Origin: Nocardia brasiliensis IFM 10847
Lineage (GTDB): Bacteria; Actinomycetota; Actinomycetes; Mycobacteriales; Mycobacteriaceae
Assembly (NCBI RefSeq): GCF_000710915.1
Contig: NZ_BAUA01000062.1
Location: 43,907-107,906, forward strand
Direction: 5' to 3'
Length of the DNA: 64,000 bases
A program made the translations under genes and the position numbers. Shown piece by piece: positions 18,167 through 28,024 of this stretch; position 1 is the stretch's first letter, and the number at the start of each line of letters is the position of its first letter. Below the pieces are notes generated by a model. The model did no database searches. It saw only the letters and a program-made list of their open reading frames with translations, and was not told the DNA's origin.

Positions 18167-19681
18167 ATGCGGCTCGAATTACGCGGTCTCACCAAGCGAT
18201 TCGGTTCTTTGCTGGCCAACGACCACATCGACCTGGTGGTCGAACCGGGCGAAATCCACTGCCTGCTCGGCGAGAACGGAGCGGGCAAGAGCACGTTGAT
18301 GAACATGCTCTACGGCCTGCTGCAACCGGACGAGGGCGAGATCCTGCTGGACGGCAAGGCCGTGACCTGCCTGTCCCCCAGCGACGCGATCGATGCCGGA
18401 ATCGGCATGGTGCACCAGCATTTCATGCTCGTTCCGGTGTTCACCGTCGCGGAGAACATCATCCTGGGCCGCGAACCGACCAAGGGGTTCGCCGCCGTGC
18501 TCGATCGCGCGGCCGCGCGCCGGCAGGTGCGCGAATTGTCCGAGCGGTACGGGTTTCCGGTGCGCCCGGACGCGCTGGTCGCCGATCTCTCGGTCGGTGA
18601 GCAGCAGCGGGTGGAGATCCTGAAGGCGTTGGCCAACAACGTCGAGGTGCTGATCCTCGACGAGCCGACCGCCGTGCTCACCCCGCAGGAGATCGACGAA
18701 TTGATCGAGGTGCTGCGCGCCATCGCGGCGAACGGCACCTCGATCATCTTCATCACGCACAAGCTCAAAGAAGTCACCCGGATCGCCGACCGGATCACCG
18801 TCATCCGCCGCGGCAAGGTGGTCGGCACCGTCGAACCCGGCACTGCCGAAACGGATCTCGCGGAACTGATGGTCGGCCGGTCGGTCGAGCTGGTGGTCGC
18901 CAAGACACCGGCCGCGCCGACCGGCCCCACCCTCGTCGTCGACGGGCTGACCGTGGTCGACGCGGCCGGCGCTGTCGTCGTGGACGACGTGTCGTTCCGG
19001 GTCGACGGCGGCGAGATCGTCGGCATCGCGGGCGTGGTCGGCAACGGCCAATCCGAGCTGGTCGCTGCGCTGCTCGGGCTGCGGACACCGGTGGCGGGCA
19101 CCGTGGCCGTCGGCGGCTGGCAGGTGGTGGGCCGCACGCCGCGCCAGCACCTGGCGGCCGGGATCGGCTATGTGCCGGAGGATCGTTCGCACGACGGCAT
19201 CATCGGCACGTTCAGCGTTGCCGAGAATCTGGTGCTCGATCTGATCGACCGTCCGGAGTTCTCCCGGCACGGCGTGCTCTCCCCGGCCGCGGTGAAACGC
19301 AATGCCACCCAACGGATCGCGGAGTTCGACATCCGCACCGGGTCGATCGCCGACCCGGTGCGCACGCTGTCCGGCGGCAATCAGCAGAAGGTGGTGCTGG
19401 CCCGGGAGCTGTCCCGGCCACTCGAGGTGCTGATCGCCGGGCAGCCGACCCGCGGCCTGGACGTCGGATCGATCGAGTTCGTGCACAAACGCATTGTCCG
19501 CGAACGGGATCAGGGCACCGCGGTGCTGATCGTCTCCACCGAGCTGGACGAGATCTACGCGCTGTCGGACCGCATCATCGTCATGTACCGGGGCCGCATC
19601 GTCGGCATCGTCGGCCCCGACACCCCGCGCGATCGGCTCGGCCTGATGATGGCGGGCGCCGCGCCGGAGGAGGACGCATGA
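18167..19681 (+). CDS. ABC transporter ATPase with two nucleotide-binding domains (nucleoside importer)
   Basis: The 504-residue protein has tandem ABC domains as in RbsA/MglA/NupA. The first has a standard Walker A (GENGAGKST, residues 35-43), signature LSVGEQQRVEIL and Walker B LILDEPT. The second has a degenerate Walker A (VVGNGQSE) and signature SGGNQQKVVLA, typical of this class. It energises the flanking permeases. The gene begins 27 bases after the binding protein and its stop overlaps the next start by four bases. Confidence 0.93.
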   Translation: MRLELRGLTKRFGSLLANDHIDLVVEPGEIHCLLGENGAGKSTLMNMLYGLLQPDEGEILLDGKAVTCLSPSDAIDAGIGMVHQHFMLVPVFTVAENIILGREPTKGFAAVLDRAAARRQVRELSERYGFPVRPDALVADLSVGEQQRVEILKALANNVEVLILDEPTAVLTPQEIDELIEVLRAIAANGTSIIFITHKLKEVTRIADRITVIRRGKVVGTVEPGTAETDLAELMVGRSVELVVAKTPAAPTGPTLVVDGLTVVDAAGAVVVDDVSFRVDGGEIVGIAGVVGNGQSELVAALLGLRTPVAGTVAVGGWQVVGRTPRQHLAAGIGYVPEDRSHDGIIGTFSVAENLVLDLIDRPEFSRHGVLSPAAVKRNATQRIAEFDIRTGSIADPVRTLSGGNQQKVVLARELSRPLEVLIAGQPTRGLDVGSIEFVHKRIVRERDQGTAVLIVSTELDEIYALSDRIIVMYRGRIVGIVGPDTPRDRLGLMMAGAAPEEDA

Positions 19682-20847
19682 CCGGGACGACGCGCGGCGA
19701 TTCGACCAAAGGCCGACCGGCGGGCCGGGCCTGGGTACGCGAGACCGTCGTCAGCGCACTGGCATTGGTGCTCGCGCTGGCCGTCGGCGCAGTGCTGATC
19801 ATCGTCAGCGACCCGAATGTGACAGCGGCACTGGGCTATTTCTTCGCGCGGCCGCTGGACACGGTGTCCGCGGCGGGCACCGCGGTCGGCGAGGCGTACC
19901 GGGCGCTGTTCCTCGGGGCCTTCGGCGGCAAACACCAGATCGCCGAAACCCTGGTCGCCGCAACACCGTTGATCTGCACCGGGCTGGCGGTCACGCTGGC
20001 GTTCCGGACGGGACTGTTCAATATCGGCGCACAGGGTCAGCTCATCGCCGGGGCGCTCTGCGCGGGCTGGGTCGGCTTCGCGTTGCACCTGCCGCCGGTG
20101 CTGCACGTGGTGGTCGCCTTGCTGGCCGGTGTCGCGGGCGGCGCGCTGTGGGGCGGTCTCGCCGGACTGCTGAAGGCCCGCACCGGTGCGCACGAGGTGA
20201 TCACCACGATCATGGGCAACTACGTCGCGCTGTACGCGCTCACCTGGTTGCTCACCACCTCGACGTTGCAGCGCCCGGGGCGCAACGAGCCGATCAGCCC
20301 GGTGGTCGACGAGACCGCGCAGCTGCCCCGATTCGGCGATACCCGACTGCATCTCGGCCTGCTCGTGGCGCTCGGCGCGGCGGGGTTCGTCTGGTGGCTG
20401 TTGTCCCGGTCGACGCTCGGCTTCCGGTTGCGCGCCGTCGGCGCCAATCCCGACGCCGCGCGCACCGCGGGGATGAGCGTCGGCAAGGCGTACGCGCTGG
20501 CGATGCTCCTCGCCGGTGGTCTCGCTGGACTCGCCGGGGCGCAGCAGGTACTCGGCACCGCGCTGCCGCTCACCAACGGCATCGCCGGATCGTTCGGCTT
20601 CGACGGCATCACCGTCGCGCTGCTCGGGCGCGGCAGCCCCATCGGCACCGTCTACGCCGCACTGCTGTTCGGCGCGCTCAACGCCGGCGGCAACGAGATG
20701 CAGGCCGCGACCGGTACCCCGCTCACTTTGGTCACCGTGTTGCAGGCGGTGATCGTCGTGCTGGTCGCGGCGCCCGCCGTGGTGCGCACCGTGTTCCGGA
20801 TCAAGGCCGAACGTGCGGACGCCGTCCTCGCGAAAGGGTGGAACTGA
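19678..20847 (+). CDS. Nucleoside ABC transporter permease 1
   Basis: A 389-residue inner-membrane permease of the BPD_transp_2 family (RbsC/YufP type) with about ten helices. The conserved EAA-like cytoplasmic loop (LRAVGANPDAARTAGM) couples to the ATPase. It overlaps the ATPase gene by four bases and the second permease gene by one base (TGATG), so all three are co-translated. It pairs with the next gene to form the heterodimeric channel. Confidence 0.9.
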   Translation: MTGTTRGDSTKGRPAGRAWVRETVVSALALVLALAVGAVLIIVSDPNVTAALGYFFARPLDTVSAAGTAVGEAYRALFLGAFGGKHQIAETLVAATPLICTGLAVTLAFRTGLFNIGAQGQLIAGALCAGWVGFALHLPPVLHVVVALLAGVAGGALWGGLAGLLKARTGAHEVITTIMGNYVALYALTWLLTTSTLQRPGRNEPISPVVDETAQLPRFGDTRLHLGLLVALGAAGFVWWLLSRSTLGFRLRAVGANPDAARTAGMSVGKAYALAMLLAGGLAGLAGAQQVLGTALPLTNGIAGSFGFDGITVALLGRGSPIGTVYAALLFGALNAGGNEMQAATGTPLTLVTVLQAVIVVLVAAPAVVRTVFRIKAERADAVLAKGWN

Positions 20848-22127
20848 TGGTGACGACCACATCCGAGGCCACCGCCCGTCCGCGGGAATCACCCGAGAAG
20901 CGGAATCGGCGGCTCCGGCTCGGGATCCTGCTGCTGATCCTGGCGCTCACCGCGGTGGCGCTGGCGCTCTATACCCGATCCGGCATCGTCGACTTCCGTT
21001 TGGCCGCACCGGATGCCGCCGGACCATCGGATATCGACGTACCGGCCAAACCGACGGCCCTGGTGCTGTCGGTGCTCGCGCTCGGCATCGCGATCGCCCA
21101 CCTGTGGCGCGGGCTGTCCGGGCGCTGGGCGGCCCTGCTGTTCACCGTCTTCGGCTTCGCGTTCGTGGTGACGTTCGTCTGCTGGGCGGCCTCGGGCAAG
21201 ATCTTTCCGCTCACCAATCAGATCCAGGGCACGCTGGCGCTGTCCACCCCGCTGATCCTCGGCGCACTGGCCGGCGTGCTGTGCGAACGCGCGGGCGTCA
21301 TCAACATCGCCATCGAGGGCCAGCTGCTGGCGGGCGCGTTCGCGGCCGCGCTGATCGCCACGGTGAGCGGCAGTTTCGTGGTCGGCGCGGTGGCCGCGGT
21401 ACTCGCCGGGGTGTTCGTCGCGTGGCTGCTCGCGGTGTTCTCGATCCGCTACCTGGTCAACCAGATCGTGCTGGGCGTCGTGCTGGTGGTCTTCGCCACC
21501 GGCATCACCGGGTTCCTGTTCGATCAGCTCGGCGACCTGTCGAACGGGCCTGCGCGGTTCAACAACCCGGGAACGTTGCAGCCCATCGCGATTCCGGTGC
21601 TGTCCTCGATTCCGATCATCGGCCCGACCGTCTTCGATCAGACCGCACTGGTGTACGCGATGGTCGTCGCGGTCGTGCTGATCGGCTACGTGCTGTATCG
21701 GACGCGCTGGGGTCTGCGGGTCCGGGCGGTCGGCGAACACCCGCGCGCCGCGGCGACGGTGGGCATCAAGGTGCTGCGCGTCCGGTATCAGGCCGTGCTG
21801 CTCGCGGGCGCGGTCGCCGGCCTCGGCGGCGCCTACTTCACCATCGGCTCCACCGGCGGTTTCACCAAGGAGATGACCGCGGGCAATGGCTTCATCGCGC
21901 TCGCCGCGGTGATCATGGGCCGCTGGCATCCGCTCGGCGCGACCTGTGCCGCACTGTTTTTCGGCTTCACCAAGGCGTTGCAGGGCCAGTTGCAGGTGCT
22001 GGCGACACCCATCCCGACCGAGGTGCTGCAGATGACGCCGTACCTGCTGACGGTGATCGCCGTGGCGGGCGCGGTCGGTCAGGTGCGGCCGCCTAAGGCC
22101 GACGGCGAGCCCTATGTGCCGGGCTGA
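20847..22127 (+). CDS. Nucleoside ABC transporter permease 2
   Basis: The 426-residue second permease of the importer, of the YufQ/NupQ type. It has an N-terminal extension with extra helices, then the GVINIAIEGQLLAGAF segment and the coupling loop VRAVGEHPRAAATVGI. The start ATG shares one base with the preceding stop. The last gene of the operon, it converges directly with the next leftward operon with no spacer and no obvious hairpin between them. Confidence 0.9.
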   Translation: MVTTTSEATARPRESPEKRNRRLRLGILLLILALTAVALALYTRSGIVDFRLAAPDAAGPSDIDVPAKPTALVLSVLALGIAIAHLWRGLSGRWAALLFTVFGFAFVVTFVCWAASGKIFPLTNQIQGTLALSTPLILGALAGVLCERAGVINIAIEGQLLAGAFAAALIATVSGSFVVGAVAAVLAGVFVAWLLAVFSIRYLVNQIVLGVVLVVFATGITGFLFDQLGDLSNGPARFNNPGTLQPIAIPVLSSIPIIGPTVFDQTALVYAMVVAVVLIGYVLYRTRWGLRVRAVGEHPRAAATVGIKVLRVRYQAVLLAGAVAGLGGAYFTIGSTGGFTKEMTAGNGFIALAAVIMGRWHPLGATCAALFFGFTKALQGQLQVLATPIPTEVLQMTPYLLTVIAVAGAVGQVRPPKADGEPYVPG

Positions 22128-23468
22128 TCATCCGCCGAACAGCAGGTACAGCCCGGTGAAAGTGAAGCCGACCATGGTCAGCATGAGCGCGAGCTGACCG
22201 GTCGCACGCCGCGCCGGGGGCAGCACTCGCAGGCAGCGATCGTGCGCGGCGGTCACCCCGAGCACGTGCCCGGCGAGCACGGCGAGCACCTTCACCCCGG
22301 CCAACGCAGCAGGATGCGCGGACAGCGGGTAGACCACCCGGTGGTGCCCGAGACCGGCGATATCCCAACCGCACCGGAACGGATCCGCGAACAGCAACGC
22401 CGTGGCCTGACCTTTCTCGACGAGAAAGGTCAGGTAGTGCGCGACGATATAGCCGGCGACGATCGGCGTGACGCTGTGCACGAGCAGACCGGGCAGCCGT
22501 GCGCGCTCGGTCCGGGACAGACCGCCGGTGGCGCGGGCGGCCCCGGCGAACAGCAGGCCCACCACGGCGATCACGAGGAACAGGCCACCGGTGCGGACCA
22601 GCGTCGCGGCGAAAACCGAAGCGCCGCCGAACGTATCGACCAGACCACGCCAGCCGGGCAACGCGGAGAGGCTGTCGAACGCGGTGGACCCGAGCAGGGT
22701 CGCCGCGAGCGCCACCGACCCGGGCCGCACCGGCGTACCCGCCAGGTTGTGCAACGGCCACCGCAACACCGGTGCACCCGTAGCGGACCTGCGGCCGAGC
22801 GGGCTGAGCCGGGCGAGCAGGCTGCTGTACACCTCGAACGGATCGCCGCGTTCGGCCCAGGTCGTGCCGAACAGCAGCAGCCCGGCCAGGGTGAGCACGG
22901 CGTAGCCGAGCAACCACCAGCCCACTGCGGCAACCGAACCCGGTGCCGGGGACGCCAGCTCCAGCCAGACGAACGCGAACAGCCCGAGCACCGCCGGTCG
23001 GTAACCCCACGCCTCCGGATAGGCGCGGACACCGCGTCCGGGATCGCGGCCCAGCACGGCACAGCCGAACCGATGCACCGCTCGCAGCGGGGAAACGATC
23101 TTCCAGACCGGACCGAACACCAACGATGCGAGCATCACCCCGACCCACACGTATATATAGAGCACTCCCGGCACCGGATTGTCCTGCGGCGACGACGAAC
23201 CGAACACAGCCACCAGCGCGATCAGCGCGGCGGCCGGGACGCTCAGCGCGGCGATCGCGATCCGGACGGGCCACGCGTCGAGCACCGTGCGCACGGGGGC
23301 GGGCAGCAGCAGGCCGGGCACGTCCGGGTCCAGCCTGGGTCTACGCCAGGCGAAAAGCAGGATCGCGAACGAGAAGGTCAGAGCCCACGCGGCCCCGATG
23401 AGGGCGTAGGTCAACGGAATCGGCAGATCGGCCGCGCCGTTCAGCCCGTGTGCCAGCGGTCGCGTCAC
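22128..23468 (-). CDS. Polytopic membrane protein of unknown function, last gene of a four-gene operon
   Basis: A 446-residue protein with roughly 10-12 hydrophobic helices. Histidines lie in or near membrane segments (VAHYLTFLVEKG, LGHHRVVYP, LAGHVLG), which could bind metal or heme, but I do not recognise a named family. Its start overlaps the upstream small secreted protein gene by four bases. The set 611-aa membrane protein / 62-aa membrane peptide / exported cupredoxin-like protein / this protein is therefore one translationally coupled unit. Metal or redox-related transport is a guess only. Confidence 0.7.
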   Translation of the reverse strand: MTRPLAHGLNGAADLPIPLTYALIGAAWALTFSFAILLFAWRRPRLDPDVPGLLLPAPVRTVLDAWPVRIAIAALSVPAAALIALVAVFGSSSPQDNPVPGVLYIYVWVGVMLASLVFGPVWKIVSPLRAVHRFGCAVLGRDPGRGVRAYPEAWGYRPAVLGLFAFVWLELASPAPGSVAAVGWWLLGYAVLTLAGLLLFGTTWAERGDPFEVYSSLLARLSPLGRRSATGAPVLRWPLHNLAGTPVRPGSVALAATLLGSTAFDSLSALPGWRGLVDTFGGASVFAATLVRTGGLFLVIAVVGLLFAGAARATGGLSRTERARLPGLLVHSVTPIVAGYIVAHYLTFLVEKGQATALLFADPFRCGWDIAGLGHHRVVYPLSAHPAALAGVKVLAVLAGHVLGVTAAHDRCLRVLPPARRATGQLALMLTMVGFTFTGLYLLFGG

Positions 23469-23863
23469 TGCCGGATCAGCAGGGTGGTGATGGTCTTGCC
23501 CGCCCGGTGCAGTTCGATGTCCACGCGGCCGGGCACCGTGACGACGAAGCGGAACTCCTGCCCGGCCCGTGCCTCGATCGGGAAGGTCTGACTCGGTTCC
23601 GAGTGCACATGCAGTTCATCGGCGGCGTCGCTGTCGAGTTCGACGATGATCGGTTGATACAGCCTGGCCTCGGTTCTGGTGTTCGTCGGCGTCACCGTCC
23701 CGCCCGCGATGCGGACGGCGATCCGCACCTGCGCAGGACGGTCGATCGAGATGCTCGCGGCGGTGCGCTCCGCGGGCGACTCGGAGATCACACCGCATCC
23801 CGTCGCCACCGCGAGCACGGCGGCGATCGCCGCCAGTGCGCTGCATCGGGCCGGGTACGTCAC
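23465..23863 (-). CDS. Exported lipoprotein, possibly cupredoxin-like
   Basis: A 132-residue protein with an N-terminal signal ending in a lipobox-like VATGC. The mature part is all-beta in appearance: ELHVHSEPSQTFPIEA and AGQEFRFVVTVPGRVDIELH are reminiscent of the EfeO/CopC/cupredoxin-like sandwich, with two histidines (in HVH) that might bind metal. Overlaps of four bases at both ends tie it to its neighbours. Function unassigned; the beta-sandwich reading is by eye. Confidence 0.65.
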   Translation of the reverse strand: MTYPARCSALAAIAAVLAVATGCGVISESPAERTAASISIDRPAQVRIAVRIAGGTVTPTNTRTEARLYQPIIVELDSDAADELHVHSEPSQTFPIEARAGQEFRFVVTVPGRVDIELHRAGKTITTLLIRQ

Positions 23864-24048
23864 GGGTTCTCCTCTCTGCCAGGCGGTTCCGCGGTCTCCC
23901 CGGTCGCGCGCCGCCCCTCGCGCCGTTCGGCCCGGCGATCACGCGCCGCGATCACCAGGATCACGGCGACGACCGCGAGCGCGGGTACGAACGCCGGAAT
24001 CGCCAGCAGCATCGAGTGACCGGCCAGCACCGTGCTGTCCGGGTTCAT
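23860..24048 (-). CDS. Small single-span membrane protein (62 aa)
   Basis: The 62-residue protein has one hydrophobic segment (residues about 12-34) followed by a highly charged Arg/Glu-rich tail. It overlaps both neighbours by four bases (ATGA junctions at 24045-24048 and 23860-23863), which is strong support for its being translated. It may be an assembly or anchoring subunit for the flanking membrane proteins; no homologue is recognised. Confidence 0.65.
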   Translation of the reverse strand: MNPDSTVLAGHSMLLAIPAFVPALAVVAVILVIAARDRRAERREGRRATGETAEPPGREENP

Positions 24049-25880
24049 TGCCGGACCGCCTGCGGTGCGCGGGCGTCACTGCGGTAGGCGAGGTTGATCC
24101 GGGCCGCGCCCCAGGAGAGCGCGCCGATCACGAGCAGCGAGCAGACCAGCACGACCAGCGAGGCGGCCGTGAGCAGCCAGGCCGGGTGATCGAACGAGCG
24201 CTCCCGCTGCAGCACGGTGATCTCGGAGACGAACGGGCGGGTGAACTCGTCCTGCGCGGGCACGCCCTGCGCGTCGATGCCACGGTCGTCCGGCAGGTAT
24301 ATCGGCAGGGCCGCCAGCATCCGGCCGTCGTGCACCCGCAGCACCGTCTTCCAGTTGCCGTACGCCGGAACGGGTCTGGTGCTGATGTAGTGCCCGGGCT
24401 CGACCAGCCGCAACTGGTCCACGACGAGTCCGCGGCCCGGGCTGTCCGGACCGACGCCGCCCTGCCAGGCGAGCACCTGTACCCACTCGGGATCGTCGCC
24501 GACCACGTCCGTCGGCGTCAGGGCGAGATCGAGGGTGACCATCCGCCCGCCGCGCACCGGGTCGGCGTCCTGTACCCGGACGGTCGCGGCGGCCTGCGCC
24601 GGCACCTCGGTGCGCAGCCCGTTCGCGGTGGCCAGGCCGGCGATCAGGACCGCGAGCACCACGATCGAGCGCCGCACCGCGGGTCTCGGTATCGGCTCAC
24701 CGCAGAGCACGAGACCGAACAGTGCGCCGAGCACCCCACCGGCCACGCCCACCGGCACCGACATCAGCAGCAGCTCCGGCCACATGCTCGCCGGCCAGCT
24801 GTTGACGAATGCGCGCTGGATCCAGAGTGATTCGAGCCAGAGCCCGGCGGTGGCGGCGGCCAGACCGGTGAGCGCGCCCCACCACAGTGGCCTGCCCGAC
24901 AGCGGCAGCAACGCCATCAGTTCCACCACCACGGCGATGCCGAGGTAGAGCGGGAAGACGTTGTGCGGTTCGCCGAGCACCGGACCGACCAGCATGGCGA
25001 CCAGGCTGCGGACCACGAGGGCGAACACCACCGCGACCAGGGCACTACCGCGGCCGAGGGTGTAGCGCGCGCCCACCAGGGCCACCGTCCCCGCCGCCGT
25101 GATCAGCATCGGCTGGAAGACGAAGCGGAACTGCTCCACGCCGAAGTCGAATTCGACCTGATACACCGACAACCCGATCAGCAGTCCGCCGAAGGCGAAC
25201 ACCCGCCCGAGCCATAGCCAGCGCCCGTCCATCCGCTCGGGGTCCGGCCGGTCCAGCCTGCCCTCGAATTCCAGCAGCAGCACCGCCACCAACGACAACC
25301 CGGCGCCGCCGATCAGCATGAGATGGGTTGGGCCCCACAGGGTGACGTCCTGGCCGAACAGTCGGTGCCAGACGTCGTCGAGCGGGAAGCCGATCAGCGC
25401 GTACAGCCCGACCGCGGCCATGAGCACCCCGCCGACCGGCGCGTACCAGGTGCGGGTGATCCGGATGGCGGCCGGGCCCGGCTTCTCGTCGAGCGGCAGG
25501 ACCACGGCCGTCATTCCCGCGATGAACAAGAAGAACAGTCCGATCAGGATGAAGTAGTGCGCCGGATTGGCCAGCGGCCCTTCGTCTCTGCCCTTGCCGA
25601 CGTGCAGGCTGACATCCCAGATGAAGCCGACCAGCGCGGTCAGGATGGTGGTGAGGAACAGCGTGAGCGGCAACGCGACCCAGCCGGGGCGATTGCTGTA
25701 CGCGCCGAGCCGGTCCGCGCTCGCCTGCAACCAGGTGATGCGCCGGGTCCGATGCAGATACGCCACCACGAACAGGCCAGCGGCGACCACCAGCGCCGCA
25801 CCGGTCAGCAGCGCGACCTGATCCAGTGCGGCGCCGCCACCTTCGGAACCCCGTGCCGACACCGCGAACTCAGGCCTCAT
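24045..25880 (-). CDS. Large polytopic membrane protein with C-terminal extracytoplasmic domain, first gene of operon
   Basis: A 611-residue protein from ATG at 25880 (an in-frame upstream start at 25955 is less likely). About the first 430 residues form many hydrophobic helices with a DVSLHVGKGRDEG loop and a WGPTHLMLIGGAG segment, suggesting conserved His residues at the membrane face. Residues about 450-560 form a soluble beta-rich domain (GNWKTVLRVHDGRM resembles YtkA-like domains), followed by a final helix. It heads a four-gene overlapping operon divergent from the F0 genes. I cannot name the family. Confidence 0.68.
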   Translation of the reverse strand: MRPEFAVSARGSEGGGAALDQVALLTGAALVVAAGLFVVAYLHRTRRITWLQASADRLGAYSNRPGWVALPLTLFLTTILTALVGFIWDVSLHVGKGRDEGPLANPAHYFILIGLFFLFIAGMTAVVLPLDEKPGPAAIRITRTWYAPVGGVLMAAVGLYALIGFPLDDVWHRLFGQDVTLWGPTHLMLIGGAGLSLVAVLLLEFEGRLDRPDPERMDGRWLWLGRVFAFGGLLIGLSVYQVEFDFGVEQFRFVFQPMLITAAGTVALVGARYTLGRGSALVAVVFALVVRSLVAMLVGPVLGEPHNVFPLYLGIAVVVELMALLPLSGRPLWWGALTGLAAATAGLWLESLWIQRAFVNSWPASMWPELLLMSVPVGVAGGVLGALFGLVLCGEPIPRPAVRRSIVVLAVLIAGLATANGLRTEVPAQAAATVRVQDADPVRGGRMVTLDLALTPTDVVGDDPEWVQVLAWQGGVGPDSPGRGLVVDQLRLVEPGHYISTRPVPAYGNWKTVLRVHDGRMLAALPIYLPDDRGIDAQGVPAQDEFTRPFVSEITVLQRERSFDHPAWLLTAASLVVLVCSLLVIGALSWGAARINLAYRSDARAPQAVRQ

Positions 25881-26512
25881 CGCACACTCTCTCTGTAACT
25901 CGAAGTCTATGTAAACGCTAATGCCCAGGACCGGCCGAGATGTGCCGATGATCATGCGCGAGTTACAGATCTGGGATCACTCACAGCTATCCGACATTCC
26001 GCGCTGGGGCAGTTCCCAACCGGGGCACGCAGATCCGCACCGCCGCCCCTGCCGAAAGTCGAGTTCGACGTACCGGGTAGTCTCCGGCAGCAAGTTTTCC
26101 GCAGCCGCGAATTCGGACAAAACGGACTTAAAAACTAAACAGGACAAATACCAACAAGCGGTGACGCGTCACCAACTGGGGAGCGAACACGTACTGTCGT
26201 GTTGCCATCGATTTACCCCTCGATGGCGTACCCTGGGCCAGCCGGTGACCGCCCGCCCGATCGCGCAGGACCCGGCTCCCCGAGCTTCAGAAAAAGCGCA
26301 GTTCAACACGTTTCGAGAAAGGAAAAGCGGCCCCGCCGGAATGGCGTCGGGCCCTTCTCCTATGCACTTGCATAACAACGCCTTTGGTAACCAGAGGATA
26401 TCCAGAACCCATTTCAAGATCACGTGAATGCAAGATCAAAAACCTTGGTACGCAAGCAGGTTGAGATGTGTATGCTGTGGATCAATCACGACCCCCACTA
26501 CGAGGTGGGCCG
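25881..26512. other. Long divergent intergenic region between the membrane operon and the F0 operon
   Basis: About 630 bases of clearly lower GC than the flanking genes, containing the promoters of both divergent operons. A rightward open frame at 25921-26427 exists but lacks codon bias and a ribosome-binding site and looks spurious. Short A-rich runs (26115-26155) and a GATCACGTGA segment near 26420 stand out. No RNA gene or riboswitch could be supported. Confidence 0.5.
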
Positions 26513-26914
26513 ATGGACGAAGGCGGTGTCTGTGTGGACGTGAATAGGCTCCAGATACGGCGTTCAGCCATTGTCGCGATCGCTCTGGGTGTGCTGGCGT
26601 TGGCCATTACCGGGATGATCGATCGACTACTGCTCGGCACATTCATCTGCGCCGGGTTGTTCGTCGGTTGGCTGAATGCACAGCTCACCCTGTGGGCCAT
26701 CACCCGAATAGCCAACGCGGCCACGCCGAGCAAGCAGCGACTGGTCGGTTCTTCCGCCCTGCGGCTGCTCGGTATCACCGCCGTGGCGATCCTGGTGGCT
26801 TTCCTGGCTCGCCCCAACGGCGTCGGGATCTTCTTCGGCCTGGCCCTTTTCCAAGTCGCCCTGGTCTTCAATACCGTTGTGCCTGAATTGAAAGGGCTCC
26901 GCCAAACGCCATGA
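26513..26914 (+). CDS. atpI: AtpI-like F0 operon membrane protein
   Basis: A 133-residue protein with four hydrophobic helices and the AtpI/Rv1303-like pattern: helix, [18 protein letters not shown], basic loop with PSKQR, then two helices. AtpI proteins assist c-ring assembly or Mg2+ supply in F1F0 synthases. The ATG at 26513 is preferred because GAGGTGGG lies four bases upstream; an earlier start would add 15 residues. Its stop overlaps the atpB start by four bases. Position as first gene of an atp operon matches mycobacteria. Confidence 0.82.
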   Translation: MDEGGVCVDVNRLQIRRSAIVAIALGVLALAITGMIDRLLLGTFICAGLFVGWLNAQLTLWAITRIANAATPSKQRLVGSSALRLLGITAVAILVAFLARPNGVGIFFGLALFQVALVFNTVVPELKGLRQTP

Positions 26915-27711
26915 CGATCTCAGCCATTTCGTTTACCCAGATGGCCTCGAGCGTCACGTTGCTCGCCGAAGAGGCTCCCGCCGGAGAAGAACCGAAAATC
27001 AAAGTCGGCCACCATGCCGTGGCCCATGTCTTCGGAATGGACTTCAACGTGGACACGATCGTGTCCACGTCGGTCGCGGCGATCATCGTGCTCGTGCTCG
27101 CATTCCTGCTGCGCCTGAAGCTGACCTCCGGGGTACCCAACGGCGTGCAGCTGTTCTTCGAGGCCGTGACGGTGCAGATGCGCAGTCAGGTGGAAAGCGC
27201 CATCGGCATGAAGGTCGCGCCGTTCGCGCTGCCGCTCGCCGTCACGCTGTTCGTGTTCATCCTGCTGTCGAACTGGTTGTCCGTGCTGCCGGTACAGGTC
27301 GGCGACGGTGAATTGATCGCGCCGCCCGCCTCGGACGTCAACTTCGTCTACGCGCTCGCGCTGTTCGTGTTCATCGCATACCAGTCCGCGGGTATCGCGC
27401 GACGCGGTCCGTTCGGTCACGTCAAACAGTTGTTGAAGGGCCATACCGGCTGGGGACCGATGGTGTTCATCAATGTCATCGAAGAAATCGCGAAGCCGCT
27501 CTCGCTCTCGTTGCGACTGTTCGGAAACATGTTCGCCGGTGGCGTCATGCTCTCGGTGATCACCCTGTTCCCCTTCTGGATCAGCTGGGGCCCGAACGCC
27601 GTCTGGAAGCTGTTCGACTTGTTCGTCGGCGCCATTCAAGCGTTTATCTTCTCGCTGCTGACGGTGCTGTATTTCAGTCAGTCGATGTCCCTCGAGCACG
27701 AAAACCACTGA
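26911..27711 (+). CDS. atpB: ATP synthase F0 subunit a
   Basis: The 266-residue subunit a contains the conserved helix [20 protein letters not shown] with the essential proton-channel arginine, plus the final helix [18 protein letters not shown]. It conducts protons to the c-ring. Length is slightly above the mycobacterial norm (about 250) because of an acidic N-terminal segment. All key residues appear intact, so the protein should be functional. Coupled to atpI by overlap. Confidence 0.95.
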   Translation: MTISAISFTQMASSVTLLAEEAPAGEEPKIKVGHHAVAHVFGMDFNVDTIVSTSVAAIIVLVLAFLLRLKLTSGVPNGVQLFFEAVTVQMRSQVESAIGMKVAPFALPLAVTLFVFILLSNWLSVLPVQVGDGELIAPPASDVNFVYALALFVFIAYQSAGIARRGPFGHVKQLLKGHTGWGPMVFINVIEEIAKPLSLSLRLFGNMFAGGVMLSVITLFPFWISWGPNAVWKLFDLFVGAIQAFIFSLLTVLYFSQSMSLEHENH

Positions 27712-27757
27712 TCGGCGAGCGCCGAATCATACGCACACATCCGAGAATAGGAAGTAG

Positions 27758-28018
<261 letters not shown>

Positions 28019-28024
28019 CCGGGC

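Noticed and set aside
25921..26427. Possible 168-aa protein in the divergent intergenic region
   Set aside because: No ribosome-binding site, no actinobacterial codon bias, no recognisable domain, and it spans the expected promoters.
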